From Trichobilharzia szidati (Eukaryota > Platyhelminthes > Trematoda > Strigeidida > Schistosomatidae), in the NCBI GenBank assembly GCA_944472155.2, contig OX235279.1:176803868-176867867 (forward strand): 64,000 bases of DNA. The letters are read 5' to 3'. Shown here piece by piece: positions 21,023 to 32,640 of this stretch. A model generated the notes under the pieces. The model was not told where the DNA came from and made no database searches. It worked only from the letters and a program-made list of their open reading frames with translations. The translations under genes were made by a program, and so were the position numbers. Position 1 is the first letter of the stretch, and every line of letters starts with the position of its first letter.

Positions 21023-22151
21023 GCCAAACCGCATAGGAAGCCTGAAGGTAGTGTACACTAATATACGTAGTATCTGGAACAAATTTCATGAGCTAGGTGT
21101 ATTAGTGGAAGACTTTAGCCCAGGTATTGTGGCCATTACTGAAACATGGCTGGTTTCTGGATTAGATGACACACCTGAGCTATGCGGATTTAGTTGCTTG
21201 CGCAGCGACGGGGTTAAGGGTCGTAGAGGTGGCGGGGTTGCTCTGTACATCAACAACTCCCTACATGTTCGTTCCGTGAAATCTGAAGCGCATGACAGTG
21301 GGACAAGTGAGGTAATTAGCTGTGAAGTAAGCTTTGCAACTGGCGCTCTACTCATTGGAGTTCTGTATAGAAGTCCCTATTGTCAGTGTGATGACTTTAT
21401 TTTAGATCACCTCAAACAATGGAGTAAACACAGTAGCTGTCTTATTCTAGGTGATTTTAATGCACCTCATATAGACAGGGTAGCTGTCACATCTCCAGGA
21501 TCCACTAATAAGTTTGACAGCCGGTTACTCTTAACTATAATGGAAAATGCCCTAACACAACATGTCTTAGGTAGTACAAGACTCGGTTCTACCCAAGGAT
21601 CTTCCTTGCTGGACTTATTGCTTACTCATGACAACGACAACGTGGATGGTCTAGTTATTCATCCACCTCTAGCAAACAGTGATCATGGGGTCTTAGATTT
21701 TAACTTAAGGTCTGATAATTTAGTCAGTTTTCAACCCAAATCCCGACCTAGTGTTTGGCATGCTGACATAGTCGCTATAAAGGAGCGTGCTTCAACTGCC
21801 GACTGGTCAGTCAATATGGTCTCATCCATTGAAGATGAATGGGATAGATTTGAGAATACACTTGCGAGGATTACCACTGATTTCATTCCCTGGAGGGTTC
21901 CTAAAAGGCCAACAAATCGGCCACCATGGATAAACAGACAGGCTATAACACTCCTAAGACGGAGAAAAAGGTTCTGGAATCTCTTTGTTTCTACTGGGCT
22001 TCAGCAGTTCCGGCTGAAATACTGTGAAAGCGGAAACCAGTGTAAAACTTTTATTCACCAGTCAAGGATAGCTTACGAAACCCAGTTAGTTTTAAAGTTT
22101 ACCAGGCTGCCCAAAAAGACTCTTCTCATATATCAAGAGAAGAACACGTAA
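20979..22151 (+). CDS. CR1-type LINE ORF2, endonuclease domain (truncated by frameshift)
   Basis: 390 codons. APE-type endonuclease: LKVVYTNIRSIWNKFHEL (start), IVAITETWL (catalytic E), GGGVALYI, LIGVLYRSP, LILGDFNAPHID (catalytic D/N) and NSDHGVLDF (catalytic SDH). The C-terminal 120 residues are the linker toward RT (RPPWINRQAITLLRRRKRFWN). It stops at 22151 where RT should continue; the RT follows in other frames. All endonuclease active-site motifs are visible, so this domain decayed less than the RT. Confidence 0.8.
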   Translation: MNGIIIYASKTCVDKPNRIGSLKVVYTNIRSIWNKFHELGVLVEDFSPGIVAITETWLVSGLDDTPELCGFSCLRSDGVKGRRGGGVALYINNSLHVRSVKSEAHDSGTSEVISCEVSFATGALLIGVLYRSPYCQCDDFILDHLKQWSKHSSCLILGDFNAPHIDRVAVTSPGSTNKFDSRLLLTIMENALTQHVLGSTRLGSTQGSSLLDLLLTHDNDNVDGLVIHPPLANSDHGVLDFNLRSDNLVSFQPKSRPSVWHADIVAIKERASTADWSVNMVSSIEDEWDRFENTLARITTDFIPWRVPKRPTNRPPWINRQAITLLRRRKRFWNLFVSTGLQQFRLKYCESGNQCKTFIHQSRIAYETQLVLKFTRLPKKTLLIYQEKNT

Positions 22152-22173
22152 GAGTGATGCTATCCCACCTCTT

Positions 22174-23750
22174 ATGCTTGAAGATGACCAGACAAACATG
22201 GCTGAGGCTTTGTCCAAGCACTTTAGTCAAGTATTCTCTGATAATATTAACACCAGCTTTGTAACTTTTCCAGAAGGTTATTTGAAAATGGCACCCTTAT
22301 ACATTGGAAAGGATACTGCCCTAAAGTGGCTTCTAAGGCTCAATCCTGGTAAGTCCAGTGGCCCTGATGAACTCCACCCACGTATATTAACAGCATTGGC
22401 TGAAAACATAGCCGAGCCAAGCCATTGTCGGTAATCTTCAATATATCTCTGGACCAGTCTAAATGTATAAGAGACTGACTGGAAAGAAGCCATCATTAGT
22501 CCGGTCTTCAAAACCGGATCTAGCTTAGTTCACAACTTAGTTCAGAACTATCGTCCTGTTAGTTTGACCAGTATTGTTGTTGAACTACTAGAAAGAATAA
22601 TTCGTGATGCTATCATTCAGTTCATTGAAGGGAACAAACTTTTCGCTGTGGAACAGCATGGTTTTAGAGCAGGTCATTCTTGCTTGACCAACCTTCTTTT
22701 GGCCAGAGAAAGTTGGGCAAGCTCAGCTGATGCTAATATACCGATGGATGCCATATTCATCGACCTTAGCAAGGCGTTTGACAGGGTTTCTCATTCAGGT
22801 CTTCTAGTAAAGTTAGGTAGTCTGGGAATCAATAAAGTGGTTGCCGACTGGATTCAAGACTTTCTAAAGGACAGAGTGGCGTTCCTCAGGGTACAATTCT
22901 AGTCCCACTTCTTTTCCTGATTTATGTTAATGAGATTCCATCGGTAGTTAAGTCATCCTGCTTACCGTTTGCTGATGACATCAAGATATGGAGGGCTTTA
23001 CACGATGACAGTGACCAACTTGCTTTGCAGGAGGATTTAAACTTGTTAAGTGATTGGTGTAAGCACTGGGCCTTGGAGATTAACTTAAGCAAGAGTGTAG
23101 TTATGCATGTATCTCATAGTCACGTGCACAATTACTCAATGAATGGCATTACTCTCCCAGTGGTCACTGAGTACAAGGACTTGGGAGTGGTTGTGCAGCA
23201 TGACTTGAAAACAGTAACAAACTGTAGAGCTGCAGCCACTAAGGGTTTTCGAATATTATGGGCCATACGCAAGCAAGGCTTTTGGGAAATTTGACGCTGA
23301 TATATTTCGTATATTTATATCCCACTTATATCAGACCTCGTTTGGAATATGGGATCCAGGCAGCGAGCCCGTGTTTCAAATACGAAATAGACTTATTAGA
23401 AAGCTAATAAAGGGTTTCTCAACCCTCTTATATGAGGAGAGGTTAAGTCGACTGGGTTAATTTCCACTGTCATACAGACGACTTAGGGGTGAGCTAATAC
23501 TAGCATACCGTATCCTAAGAAATGATTTTGGAGCTAATTTATCCAATTTATTTCTTCCTTCTAGCACCAACCAATTGCGAGAACATCACCTCAAGGTTAA
23601 AAACCACGGTCGAATCGTCTGCGTTTGGAGATCCGTTTTTCGCATCGGATTGTGAACTATTGGAACTCCCTACGGGAACACGTCTTATCAGCGCCATCCG
23701 TTGATTCATTCAAGGCGAGATTGGACCTCCTGTGTGCAACAAATCGAAAG
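22174..23750 (+). pseudogene. CR1-type LINE RT and C-terminus, frameshifted
   Basis: Blocks appear in successive frames: LNPGKSSGPDELHPRIL (22340-22385), VSLTSIVVELLERII (22555-22600), EQHGFRAGHSCLTNLLLARE, IFIDLSKAFDRVSH (block A, 22755), PFADDIKIW (block C, 22975), WALEINLSKSVVMHV and YKDLGVVVQHDLKT (block E), ending with IRKQGFWEI. At least four frame changes or stops separate them. FADD replaces YADD, which is tolerated in some LINEs. Confidence 0.75.
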
Positions 23751-23799
23751 GATTAACACAGGCATATAGCCTACTATCCTAAATAAATTGTAAACTGCA

Positions 23800-24530
23800 A
23801 ACTGAAGGACCCGTTGGACCCAATTAAACAAAATAATATAACTTACAAAATACCCTGCAATGACTGTGAAGTCAACTACATAGGTCAAACTAGTAAGTCA
23901 GGGATAGTCAGATTATCAGAGCATAAGAATTTAGCTAAGGTAAGAATGGTTGACCTCGAGAAGATAAGTAATTTAGAAAAAAGCTCAGCTATTGCACTTC
24001 ACGCATTAACAAACAACCACACAATAGGGTGGGATAGGGTTAAAATTCTAAAAATATAGGTAGGTGGAGAGAGAGAGGTTGGTTACGGAATCCTTATTCA
24101 TCGAGTCTACACCCAACACATGCAATAGAAGTGACTCAATGCAAATACCAGAAATATGGAAGATATTATTACCGCCGGTCAAATCAGAAGAGGATAATAA
24201 ATAATCTTAAAATTCTATTTCCATTCAAACACATCAAAACTTTCTAACAATTAACTTATTATGACTATAAAAACACTCGTCGTATTTCCCATCTAATTGT
24301 AATGGATTAATAACACTCGTACTATTATTTCTGAATGTACATTATGTCATATTGAATTTTATTCCAATATGTAATCGATTCCACACATGAATATAAATGA
24401 AGGAAAGAAGTTGTGTGAGTAACTTGATATGATTATGAGCAATAGTTTGTGCTCGAAACGTTATCAGTTAATTTAACTGTACAACACTGTGTGATTTATC
24501 AAATAAAATCTTATCCATTATGGAAATGCG
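23800..24530 (+). pseudogene. PLE family 2, 3' part with GIY-YIG and terminus
   Basis: The frame 23814-24059 reads NNITYKIPCNDCEVNYIGQT, then VRLSEHKNLAK and VDLEKISNLEKSSAIALHAL. CxxC and YIG are the GIY-YIG nuclease start; the C-terminus follows frameshifted near 24060-24200. The 3' terminal sequence at 24410-24528 (GATATGATTATGAGC, GTGCTCGAAACG, then CAAATAAAATCTTATCCATT) matches the ends at 4.3, 12.6, 12.95 and 36.9 kb. RT is absent. Abuts the 3' end of the CR1 LINE. Confidence 0.8.
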
Positions 24531-25106
24531 TAGAATAAATTAATTTTACAAGGATAACACGTAATTAAACATGAAGTGATCAGAAAAAATAACTTAGACA
24601 ATTGTAATTTTTATAATTTTAAAGGTTTAGTGGGAGGGGGCGATGTAGTCTTGTTTATGCATTCCTGTAACGATGGCCACGGTAAGGAAAGTGGCTGTAC
24701 AAATCTCTTCTTAACACACAGGTTTGGATTCTTCAGGTGGATTCCGATTGCTTCAGCTGTCTGTAGAAGACGAACTCGTAGAGCAAAATTAAGATTAGTC
24801 GGAATGCGATAAATAATTTTAAATGGTGTATTAACATCAACCTTATGCTCTGTATCAACAGGGTGTGCTAAAATAGAGCTACGAGTAAATCTTGTTTATC
24901 CCTTGCTTAACCATGTTGGATGATGTTCGGAAATACGACGATGAAACTGCCTAATTGTACGCCCAATGTAGCTAGCTCCGCAGCTGCAGTCAAACTGGTA
25001 GATACACATAGAAGAGGCAAATTTAGGTAGTTTATCCTTATTTCTCGAACGTAGAATAGGGGCGGTTGTGAAGAGACAACGTACTTCTGCTGCATAATAA
25101 GCTCTT

Positions 25107-25439
25107 TTAACTGCATTCTTCAGGTGTTCGCTGTGTTATTATTTCGCTGATGTTGTTACCGAGGAACAGCAGTTTTATGAACATTGGTTTTTTCAGAACT
25201 GTTGCTATACTGACTCTCCTAGGTGCTGAATTCATATTTTTCTGAATGAATTTATCTGGATAACCATTTTTTCTAAGTAATTCTTTAATAATCTTAAGCT
25301 CCTCATTGAGGCAGTCGTCTGAACAGATTAACCTGGCTCTATGAACCAGACACTTTACCAGGTTACGTTTATATTTCAAAGGTACAAAACTCAAAAAAAT
25401 GAGTGTACTGACCTGTTCTTGTAGGTTTTCTATACACAC
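25107..25439 (-). CDS. PLE3 RT thumb and linker segment
   Basis: 110 codons overlapping the preceding RT frame by about 70 nt: LKYKRNLVKCLVHRARLICS, DDCLNEELKIIKELLRKNG, YPDKFIQKNMN. This basic helical region lies between RT and GIY-YIG in PLEs (compare YPPRFIEKNMN in PLE1 at 59.2 kb). The GIY-YIG part continues below 25107 in another frame. Confidence 0.75.
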   Translation of the reverse strand: MCIENLQEQVSTLIFLSFVPLKYKRNLVKCLVHRARLICSDDCLNEELKIIKELLRKNGYPDKFIQKNMNSAPRRVSIATVLKKPMFIKLLFLGNNISEIITQRTPEECS

Positions 25440-25968
25440 TCCTTCTTAGTGTGCCATCTTCTTTCCTTGCCATGAAGACGTCTAGGAATGAGATACTGTC
25501 ATTACTTTCTTTCTCCATAGTAAAGTTTATTGCTGAATGTGCATCATTAAACTTGTCAAGGATATTCATTGCATCATTCTCATCTTTCATAACCACAAAT
25601 GTATCATCCATATATCCACAGTAGAAATCCAAGTCATTAATTACTCCTTTCAGTGGTCCATTCTCTAATTTAGCGAGGAAAAAATCAGCTAGGATTGGAC
25701 CTAATGGGGAACCCATAGCTACACCATCAATTTGCCTGTAATATTCCTTATTGAATAAGAAATGAACATTCATTGTACATCTTAAAGTAAGTTCCTTCAA
25801 GGTGGATACAGAAATCCCTATGTCTGTGTTTCGTGTAGTAATCTCCTCACATATGAAATCCACTGTCTCCATTAATGGTACATTGGTGAACAAGAAGAAT
25901 ACATCAAAAGATATCATAAACTTGTCCTGAGGAAGCCTGATATAATACCCAGTTAGCAGTAGAAACAT
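25369..25968 (-). CDS. PLE3 reverse transcriptase domain
   Basis: 199-codon open frame holding the RT palm. Block A is FMISFDVFFLFTNVPLMET; RCTMNVHFLFNKEYYRQIDG precedes block B, GVAMGSPLGPILADFFLAK; block C is YMDDTFVV with both catalytic Asp; FLDVFMARKEDGTLRRSVYRK closes the domain. This is the PLE (telomerase-like) RT arrangement. A frame change at about 25370-25440 links to the next open frame, which carries the thumb and linker. It is the longest intact PLE RT in the window, but there is no in-frame start upstream. Confidence 0.85.
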   Translation of the reverse strand: MFLLLTGYYIRLPQDKFMISFDVFFLFTNVPLMETVDFICEEITTRNTDIGISVSTLKELTLRCTMNVHFLFNKEYYRQIDGVAMGSPLGPILADFFLAKLENGPLKGVINDLDFYCGYMDDTFVVMKDENDAMNILDKFNDAHSAINFTMEKESNDSISFLDVFMARKEDGTLRRSVYRKPTRTGQYTHFFEFCTFEI

Positions 25969-25999
25969 TGGTGAAGGATATCGATAGCTTGAAACGAAA

Positions 26000-26794
26000 C
26001 GTCAGTAAATATCAGTGGATTTCTGTTACCTGATTTGATCAGACACACTGAAGAAGACTAACTCCCATGGGCTACGGACATGATCAGGAGCGAAAGTCGT
26101 TCAGATGCAGGCGGATTAAATGTCTTTGCGATGACCATCAATCGCGGTACGCAAAAAGCCAAAGTGATTGGAATTACCAGTAGTACGTAACAGATTAGAA
26201 CTATTTAGACTCAGAAAATATACGGGCTATAAAAAAACCCACCGATAGGTGAAACAACCAGACAAAACCGTACTTTGGTTACTGTCCAGAACAGATAACG
26301 GGAAAGATGGATGGAAAACATTACGAATCAGGCAGCTCACATTCATCCAACATCTACACTTGAATGAGATGTAGACATAGGTCCTCCAACTGCAAACAAA
26401 GTTGCACAATCTGTCGCAAATCTCACAACTTAAAGAACGAGTCCACAGGCGTTTAAAGACCCTGATCAAAAATGTATTCACTGAGCTAGGGAAAACAACA
26501 GATGATAACAAGCATGATCTAAAGACTTTTCTGCAAGACTGGCATAGATCATGCATTAACCCAGTACACAAGAAGTGAGAAAAGTCATCTCCTAATCTAA
26601 ATGGACTAACCAATGCAGACTCCAACTATAAAGATGGGCAGTTAAGTAGTAGCTGAGCGTTTTGACCACTCCACTTATTTAGGATATTGCACCAGCCCCC
26701 AATCGACTGATTACAGATAATACCTCGGTAAGGATACAAAAAGCACGTATGATATTTGCCAACTGAAGCCGTCTCTGACGTAAAAGTAATAATA
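26000..26794 (+). pseudogene. Unidentified retroelement remnant
   Basis: Near 26660-26780 the plus strand reads FDHSTYLGYCTSPQSTDY and KSTYDICQLKPSLT, resembling the post-RT segment of non-LTR LINEs (TYLGS...ARIQKARxAFxxLxxLW). The upstream part has short open frames without motifs. Family assignment uncertain. Confidence 0.35.
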
Positions 26795-28540
26795 ATAATC
26801 TACTTTATTCCAAGACGAACAGTACTTAAAATACAGAATGGAATTCTCAGCATTTTTCACAACACCTTCCATCTGATTTACTCAAAATATAAATAATATT
26901 AAAACAAAATTAACCAGAGGAATTTGTCCACATTTAGGGTATACAGTCAAAAATATTCGAAGTACAAATGAGAATAATAATAATAGTAATAATAATAACA
27001 ACAGTGGGTTTGTTTCAAACAGTATTGTCGATTCAATTTGGAAATTTTAGCATGTTACAGATTATTGAATCTAATGTTCTGCTGATATAGCAGCACGGTG
27101 AGGGGAAAGACAAAATAAAAAGTTATAACACAGCTTAAATGATGTTTACACTTATGAGGGATAAAAATTGAGAGGATTATAAATGTAAGAAGAACAATAA
27201 CAATAAACCTTGGCGGAGTAAGGATGGAGGAAATGGTTCATTTACTAGTGCAAAGAAAGTTAGTTAGTTCATGCCTGACACTATTTACATCACATAAAAT
27301 ACATACCAAATATGGTATAGTGGAATTTTTACACTTGACGTACGTACAAAGTCTTCTGAAAAGACTTTTTGTTTTACCTGAGGTGACAAGGTTGGAGCTG
27401 CGGGTACAGCGGAGGCTCAGAGTCTGACAAAATTCCTTTAGCAAATTTGTTGCATGACATCAAGTGCCTGTCAGTGACAATGTCAACGATATGGCCCAAT
27501 GGGATACCACTCACCCTACTGACAGTCTTCAGAGTTCTACGAAGTATGCACGAGTTAACAAACTGTAAGAGGAGGGGTTGAGTTATGCCTGAGTGCCTCA
27601 ACTTCTTAATGTAAAAAGTCAGATGAAATATTATTTTAGAAATCGCTAAGACATGGGAAGACCAGGATAGGTCGAAAGAGAGAATTAATCCAAGGTACTT
27701 AACTTCAGATTTGATTTCTATATCACTATGATCAATTTTGCAAAGGTCATTGAAACCAACATCTTCATTTAACTTTCTTTTACATCGGAAACTGAAATTA
27801 ACAGTCTGACACTTGGAAGGATTTAGTTTAAGACCACTAGACGAAGACCATTTGCTAATTCCTGATAGAAAGTTGTTAATCTTAATGCAGTCAAGCTGAG
27901 AGTTAACAGACATTGGAATAGTTAGATCATCGGCATACTTCACAAAGTTCATTTCATCAGAGTGAGGCAAGTCATGAAAGAAGAAAGAAAACAGAAAAGG
28001 AGAAAGGACAGCGCCTTGAGGGACACCAGCCTCAGTAAGCAACGAAGTGGACGACTTTCCCTGACATACAGTGTATTGCTTTCTTCCTGAGAAATAAGAA
28101 TACAGCCATTTGAAAACCCAACAGTCAGTTTGAGTTTCAGCAAGCCTACTTAACATAGTGTGCGTCGGTGGTATAGCGGTTAGGACGCTCGCCGACCATG
28201 CACATGGTCCGGGATTCGATCCCCAGCTGACGCACTCCTTTACCTCGCTAAACCAGAAATAATGCTGGTAAAGAGGAAAGGTTGGGCATGAGGCTAGCAA
28301 CCCCATCCTGTAAAATAAACACAGCTACAGAAACTTCAAGCCACTAGCTTGAAGCCCTATGTTCCATTGGGAACGTGAAGGAAAAAACAAATAAATAAAT
28401 AATAACTTAACGTAATATTCCTAGATACTGAGTCGAAAGTAGATGTGTAATCTAGGAAGGTGCAGCGAACAAATGTCTAAAGTGGAGACAATGTTATGAT
28501 GCAAGACTGCAGCTGCATCTAAAGTACTTCCTCGTTTAGG
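26795..28540 (-). mobile_element. CR1-clade LINE (SR1-like), minus strand, interrupted by a SINE
   Basis: The RT body lies at 27374-28152 and continues beyond the SINE at 28412-28540 (minus: FLDYTSTFDSVSRN, block A). Block B is AGVPQGAVLSPFLF, block C FVKYADDLTI, block E VKYLGLILSFDLSWSSH. Two CR1-like 3' ends lie at the low-coordinate side (26801-26870 and 26965-27070, each with TTA-type tails), so a second short 3' fragment sits beside the main copy. One frameshift occurs near the C-terminus, around LRRTLKTVSRVSGI. Confidence 0.8.
28155..28404 (+). mobile_element. SINE A, full-length, with 7-bp TSD
   Basis: Flanked by ACTTAAC at 28148-28154 and 28405-28411. Order: tRNA-like head (GGTGGTATAGCGGTTAGG; GGATTCGATCCCC), TTTACCTCGCTAAACCAG, middle GTAAAGAGGAAAGGTTGGGC, then AAACTTCAAGCCACTAGC, the RTE-like CCCTATGTTCCATTGGG, and an A-rich tail. 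It splits RT blocks of the surrounding CR1 element, whose reading resumes on the other side. Confidence 0.9.
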
Positions 28541-28790
28541 AAGAAGTAAATCACGCTATGCTCACTTTCAAGTTCACTGAGCCAATATCGCAGCTCGACC
28601 AAATGTTTGGGAAGCTGATAAAAATGTGATCATATCAGCAGCCAACTCAGTAAACTGGTACATCAACCCAGAGTCCCAAGTAGAAGCCGCATGGAACTAA
28701 TTTAAACAACTTTATGCCCAAGTAACTGAACCTTTTATCCCTTGGTCTGTCCCAAAGGGTCAGAAACATTGTCCCCCTTGGATAAACCGA

Positions 28791-29567
28791 GTGATTCGTA
28801 AGTTACTCAGACGTAAACACAAATGTTGGAACCTGTTTGCCACACTTGAGACTCCTGAGACCAGGAAATTATATAACACTGCTAGGAATAAAGCTGTTGC
28901 AGAAATCCGCCAATCAAGGATGAAGTTCGAAGCACATCTGGCTCAAAATGCAAAGGCACAACCTAAGAAGATTCTCTCGTACATGAACTTCAGGAATAAA
29001 ACATCCAATGGTGTCCCAAACCTGACTATTGACACTGACACAATCGAAGAAGATCAAGCAAGGGCAGAAACAATGGCAGACTACTTCTCCCAAGCCTTCA
29101 AACAGGAGTCATCACTCCCTATAGGATCAGCTCTAGCTGCATCAGAGGAATTCGGGATAGATTCCGTTGACATCGACCAAGGCATTATACTTAACTGCCT
29201 AATGAAACTAGGTGCAGGGAAACCAATGGGTCCTGATAATCTTCATCCAAGGCTTCTCAAGGAGCTATCAGCTCACATAGCCGGCCCACTGACCATGATC
29301 TTCAAGCTCTGTCTCCTATATGGAGAGTTACCGTGTGACTGGAAAGACGCCATAGTAACCCCCATCCACAAAGGAGGTTCAAGACAAAGCCCTTCAAATT
29401 ACAGGCCTATCAGTCTCACCAGCACTTTAATCAAGACACTGAAAAGAATCATCAAGAGTAGCATAATGGCATATCTAGAAAATAGAAGCTTATTATCAAG
29501 AGCACAGCACGGCTTCCGAAGAAACCTCTCATGCCTGTCAAATCTCCTCACTGCGAGAGAAAGCTGA
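28791..29567 (+). pseudogene. CR1 LINE linker and RT N-terminal blocks
   Basis: 258 codons: IRKLLRRKHKCWNLFATLE (linker), MADYFSQAF, KLGAGKPMGPDNLHPRLLKE, LPCDWKDAIVTPIHKGGSRQ, NYRPISLTSTLIKTLKRIIK and QHGFRRNLSCLSNLL. Ends at a TGA (29565-29567); the reading resumes immediately as DVVFIDFSKAFDKVPQKRL (block A) in the same element at about 29600. Confidence 0.8.
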
Positions 29568-29657
29568 GTTAAATCAAGGGACAACAGGAGACCCGTTGAC
29601 GTTGTCTTCATAGACTTCAGCAAAGCATTTGATAAAGTACCTCAAAAAAGACTACTC

Positions 29658-30606
29658 ATGAAGTTGGAAAGTCTTGGTATCAAAGGCAGATTACTAAACT
29701 GGCTTACGAAATTCCTCATAGACAGGAGGCAGAGGGTTAGGATCAACTTGAAACTCGGACCTCTCCTATTCATTTTGTATATCAATGAGTTATCTCTGCT
29801 CACCGCCTCCCTTATGGTCCTATACGCAGACGACTTAAAAATTTAGAGAGCTGAGGGGCAAGTGATACGTCCACGTTGCAAGAGGACCTCAACAAATTGT
29901 CAGAGTGGTCCATAGAATGGATGCTAATTGTGCAACCATGCACATTGCACAAGCAAGCACGAGCTCTTATAAACTAGAGGGAATTACACTTCCATCAGTT
30001 CAGACTCACTTGGGCTTAGGTCTCATAGTTAGCCACGACTTAAAAACTACAGCACACTGTCGCGCGATGGCTGCACGTAGTTTCAGGTCCTTATGGGCAA
30101 TTCGTAGAGCCTTCACTAGAATCACCAGGGATATGTTCACCCCCTTATATACATCTCTGGTGAGGTCAAGACTGGAAAACTGCATCCAGGCCACCAGCCC
30201 TTGTCTAAAAGGGGACTCACACATTCTAGAAAGGGTTCAAAGGAAGGCAACACGTATGATTCTCGGAATGATTACTTTATCCTACGACGAAAGACTGGAC
30301 AGTTTAAATCTCTTCTCCTTGTCATACCGTAGGCAGAGAGGAGGTTTAATCACAATGTTTAAAATTTTAAATAATGACTATGGACCTGACTTTTTCTCTC
30401 TTTTCTTTCCCACCAGGTCGGAACACCTTATAGGACATAGCAGGAGAGTTCAAAAGCCAAGAAAAAATCATCTTGCTGTTCAGTACTGGTTCTCACATCG
30501 AGTCATAAACTCTTGGAACCGACTCCCAGAAAAAGTGGTGTCTGCAATCTCAATTGATTCATGCAAGGGTTTGGACAACCACAGAAATTTACTAGGAAAG
30601 GATTAA
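29658..30606 (+). pseudogene. CR1 LINE RT core and C-terminus, broken
   Basis: Continues with LESLGIKGRLLNWLTKFL, then GPLLFILYINELS (block B with an internal deletion of the usual VxQGxxL part), LYADDLKI (block C intact) and a stop. The next frame, 29905-30606, has LGLGLIVSHDLKTTAHCRAM (block E), LWAIRRAFTRITRDMFTPLY and a long C-terminus ERVQRKATRMILG...SYDERLDSLNLFSLSYRR. Deletion in block B plus stops make it inactive. Confidence 0.75.
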
Positions 30607-30650
30607 CATAGGCTTCAAGCCTTCTATCCTCAACCAATAAATCTGAATCA

Positions 30651-31967
30651 TCGTTATTAACTACGTTCAAAACATTCACCACATTATTATTCGATCCACA
30701 AAATAAGCCTGAAGAAGATCTAATAGAAAACATTATTGTTTGCTTATATGTCTTGTTCAAATATTAAAAATGGGAATATTTGAAAAAAGAGCATTATTAA
30801 TTAGGGTCTTTTTTTTGGAATTCGATATTAATATTTAACCCAACGCTTCCGAGTTTTACTCGACATACTTTAGCCTGGGTACCTTAGAGGAATTATAGTC
30901 TTAAACAATGAACGTGGCCTTCAACCTGCTACATGAACATTGTGTTCAGAGTTAGTTAGATCAAGCAAACAACTGACCGATACCGTCATTTTATATGAGC
31001 ATTAACACTCACTACCTGACCGTAAAGCCTTGATGTGAACTTACGAAGAGAAATATTCTATGCCGACTTGTCTCTATAATCTAGTATACATACAGTTCTT
31101 GGGAATGCAGACTTTAGACACCACAAAAATACGGTAAACTGAAGTACAACTTAATGCAGAAGTCCATTAGCTTGACCTACAATTTGTCAAAACCAAAGGA
31201 TAACGAGAGCTCAGTAATATATATATCATTTAGTTTAGGATACATAGGAGCTCAGTGTCCTACGGATTTTCCAGCTATCGAACAATGGATGTACGAATAC
31301 CAATTTACAGGTCTATTGCTTATGGAAAAATAAAGAACTCCACACGTGTTCCTCATATGATCAATAGCACTACGACAAGCGACACATTTTAATGAAAAGT
31401 CTATAGACACAGCTTGCCAACAACGTCAAAAATTCTACAGCAAAATGGAATCACCTACGGTTTTCTGAAAACTCTGATGCTCACTGCTGATTAAACCCAT
31501 ATTTAAACTAACCAGATTAGTACTGACGCATGGGAATAGTTAAGGCAAATTACACTTCGTAGCTGACATAAATTAAAATGCAACATTTAACCGGACTTTG
31601 TGGGTTAATACTCCAAATTGTCACCTCTGAATTGCAAGGCATTTAGTAAGCCTTAAGATTATTACAGAACTCGAAATCATTGGATATAGTCGAGTGAAAC
31701 ACACCTACATTCGGTGTTGCAGTTTCTATTTTGTCAAACTAACTTGACAGTGTTTCCAACCGCTGTGACGAAGCACGGTAGCAATCCAATTATTTCCTAC
31801 ATTATCATATATGGCCAACAGCATACTGTCGTATTTTCAGCATTTACACCCACATCGCAACGCATCAAATCTTCACGATACATTATGTCAAACAAATATC
31901 GTAGCAATCTTTCTAAAAGCTCGAAACCCACAAGCCATTCTGTCCTAGTAAATCTTGTGAATATTAT
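30651..31967. other. Repeat-poor intergenic sequence
   Basis: No LINE, PLE or SINE match seen and no convincing open frame. This is the left side of the low-repeat island around RPS21. Confidence 0.45.
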
Positions 31968-32045
31968 TTCACGTTTAATTGGTGGATGGCGACTAGCAGT
32001 GGAATCCAGAATGCGCATCGAAGGGAAAATCTAAAATTCAATTAA
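31968..32045. mobile_element. Fragment of SM-alpha-like hammerhead SINE
   Basis: TAATTGGTGGATGGCGACTA, then GCAGTGGAATCCAG and ATGCGCAT match one end of the palindromic element at 61681-61980. The hammerhead stem II and CUGANGA core are missing here. The adjoining GGGAAAATCTAAAATTC also occurs (reverse complement) beside the 61.6 kb copy, so the flank belongs to the family. Confidence 0.65.
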
Positions 32046-32640
32046 ATTACTTCACGTTTATTCATAGATTAACTGGAAAATTGACAGGACAGCTTCACCT
32101 TGTCGCACACTAACCGACAATCGCATACAATATGATCATGGTTTGTCAGGTACAGAATTACTTCACTTGACTGTTACACAGACGTCGCACTCACATACCG
32201 ACGAGTCTATAAAACGGTGATTCTCATGTAATAATTCAACTAATTTCTCCTATAATATGTTACATAATACCAACAGCTGTTCCCCGCAGACGTCATTCAG
32301 TTGGAGGTACACGGAACATCATGAGAGGTTTCGGTTATAAACGCGTTCTAAATTGAACTACTTAACTTCACGGATTGACAGCTTAACAATAACGTTTTCA
32401 GATACTGAATGAACAAGGTTTAACAAATTAAGAACTTCAATGGTCGCTCTGTCCCTTTGTGTTCATTAGGACAGTTACATTCAGAAAATCATTGAAGATG
32501 TCTTAACGCTCTGTCAGAAAGTCTACTTAGTTTAATTCATTACACTAACAAAACGCAAACGGTGTGGCAATTTTGACAACTTATCCAACCCAAAAACTCA
32601 CTAATACTCACAAAAACTTCCAGATCCATCACAAAGATTA
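32046..32640. other. Sequence downstream of RPS21; nothing recognised
   Basis: No repeat or coding feature supported. It is the 3' flank of the minus-strand RPS21. Confidence 0.45.

Larger units (their letters stand above)
20085..23795 (+). mobile_element. CR1-type LINE with ORF1 and ORF2 (copy C3)
   Basis: The most complete LINE here: ORF1 (20234-21022), endonuclease (20979-22151), then frameshifted RT (22174-23750), and a 3' end near 23795 with CTACTATCCTAAATAAATTG, similar to the end of the copy at 30.6 kb. A short PLE terminus fragment (CCACCACAGTGTCCAAATTC, 20095-20120) precedes ORF1 and is probably older host-site sequence. Not functional because ORF2 is broken several times. Confidence 0.8.
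24590..25980 (-). mobile_element. PLE family 3 with RT and GIY-YIG, 5'-truncated
   Basis: Minus strand from 25980: RT (25369-25968), linker (25107-25439), then in another frame KRAYYAAEVRCLF, KDKLPKFASSMCIYQFDCSC, GASYIGRT, RRISEHHPTWLSKG, stop, then FKIIYRIPTNLNFALRVRLL and KNPNLCVKK. All PLE modules from RT palm to C-terminus are present, with two or three lesions. The N-terminal region and 5' terminal repeat are missing. A GAAACGTCAGTAAATAT fragment near 26000 may be a terminal remnant. Confidence 0.85.
28541..30650 (+). mobile_element. CR1-type LINE (copy C5), 5'-truncated
   Basis: Starts in the endonuclease-RT linker (TEPFIPWSVPKG at about 28725) and ends near 30650 with CTTCTATCCTCAACCAATAA, resembling the end of the copy at 23.8 kb. 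Same family as the 20-24 kb element by sequence layout. Three open frames cover most of RT; the breaks are described in the RT entries. Confidence 0.8.
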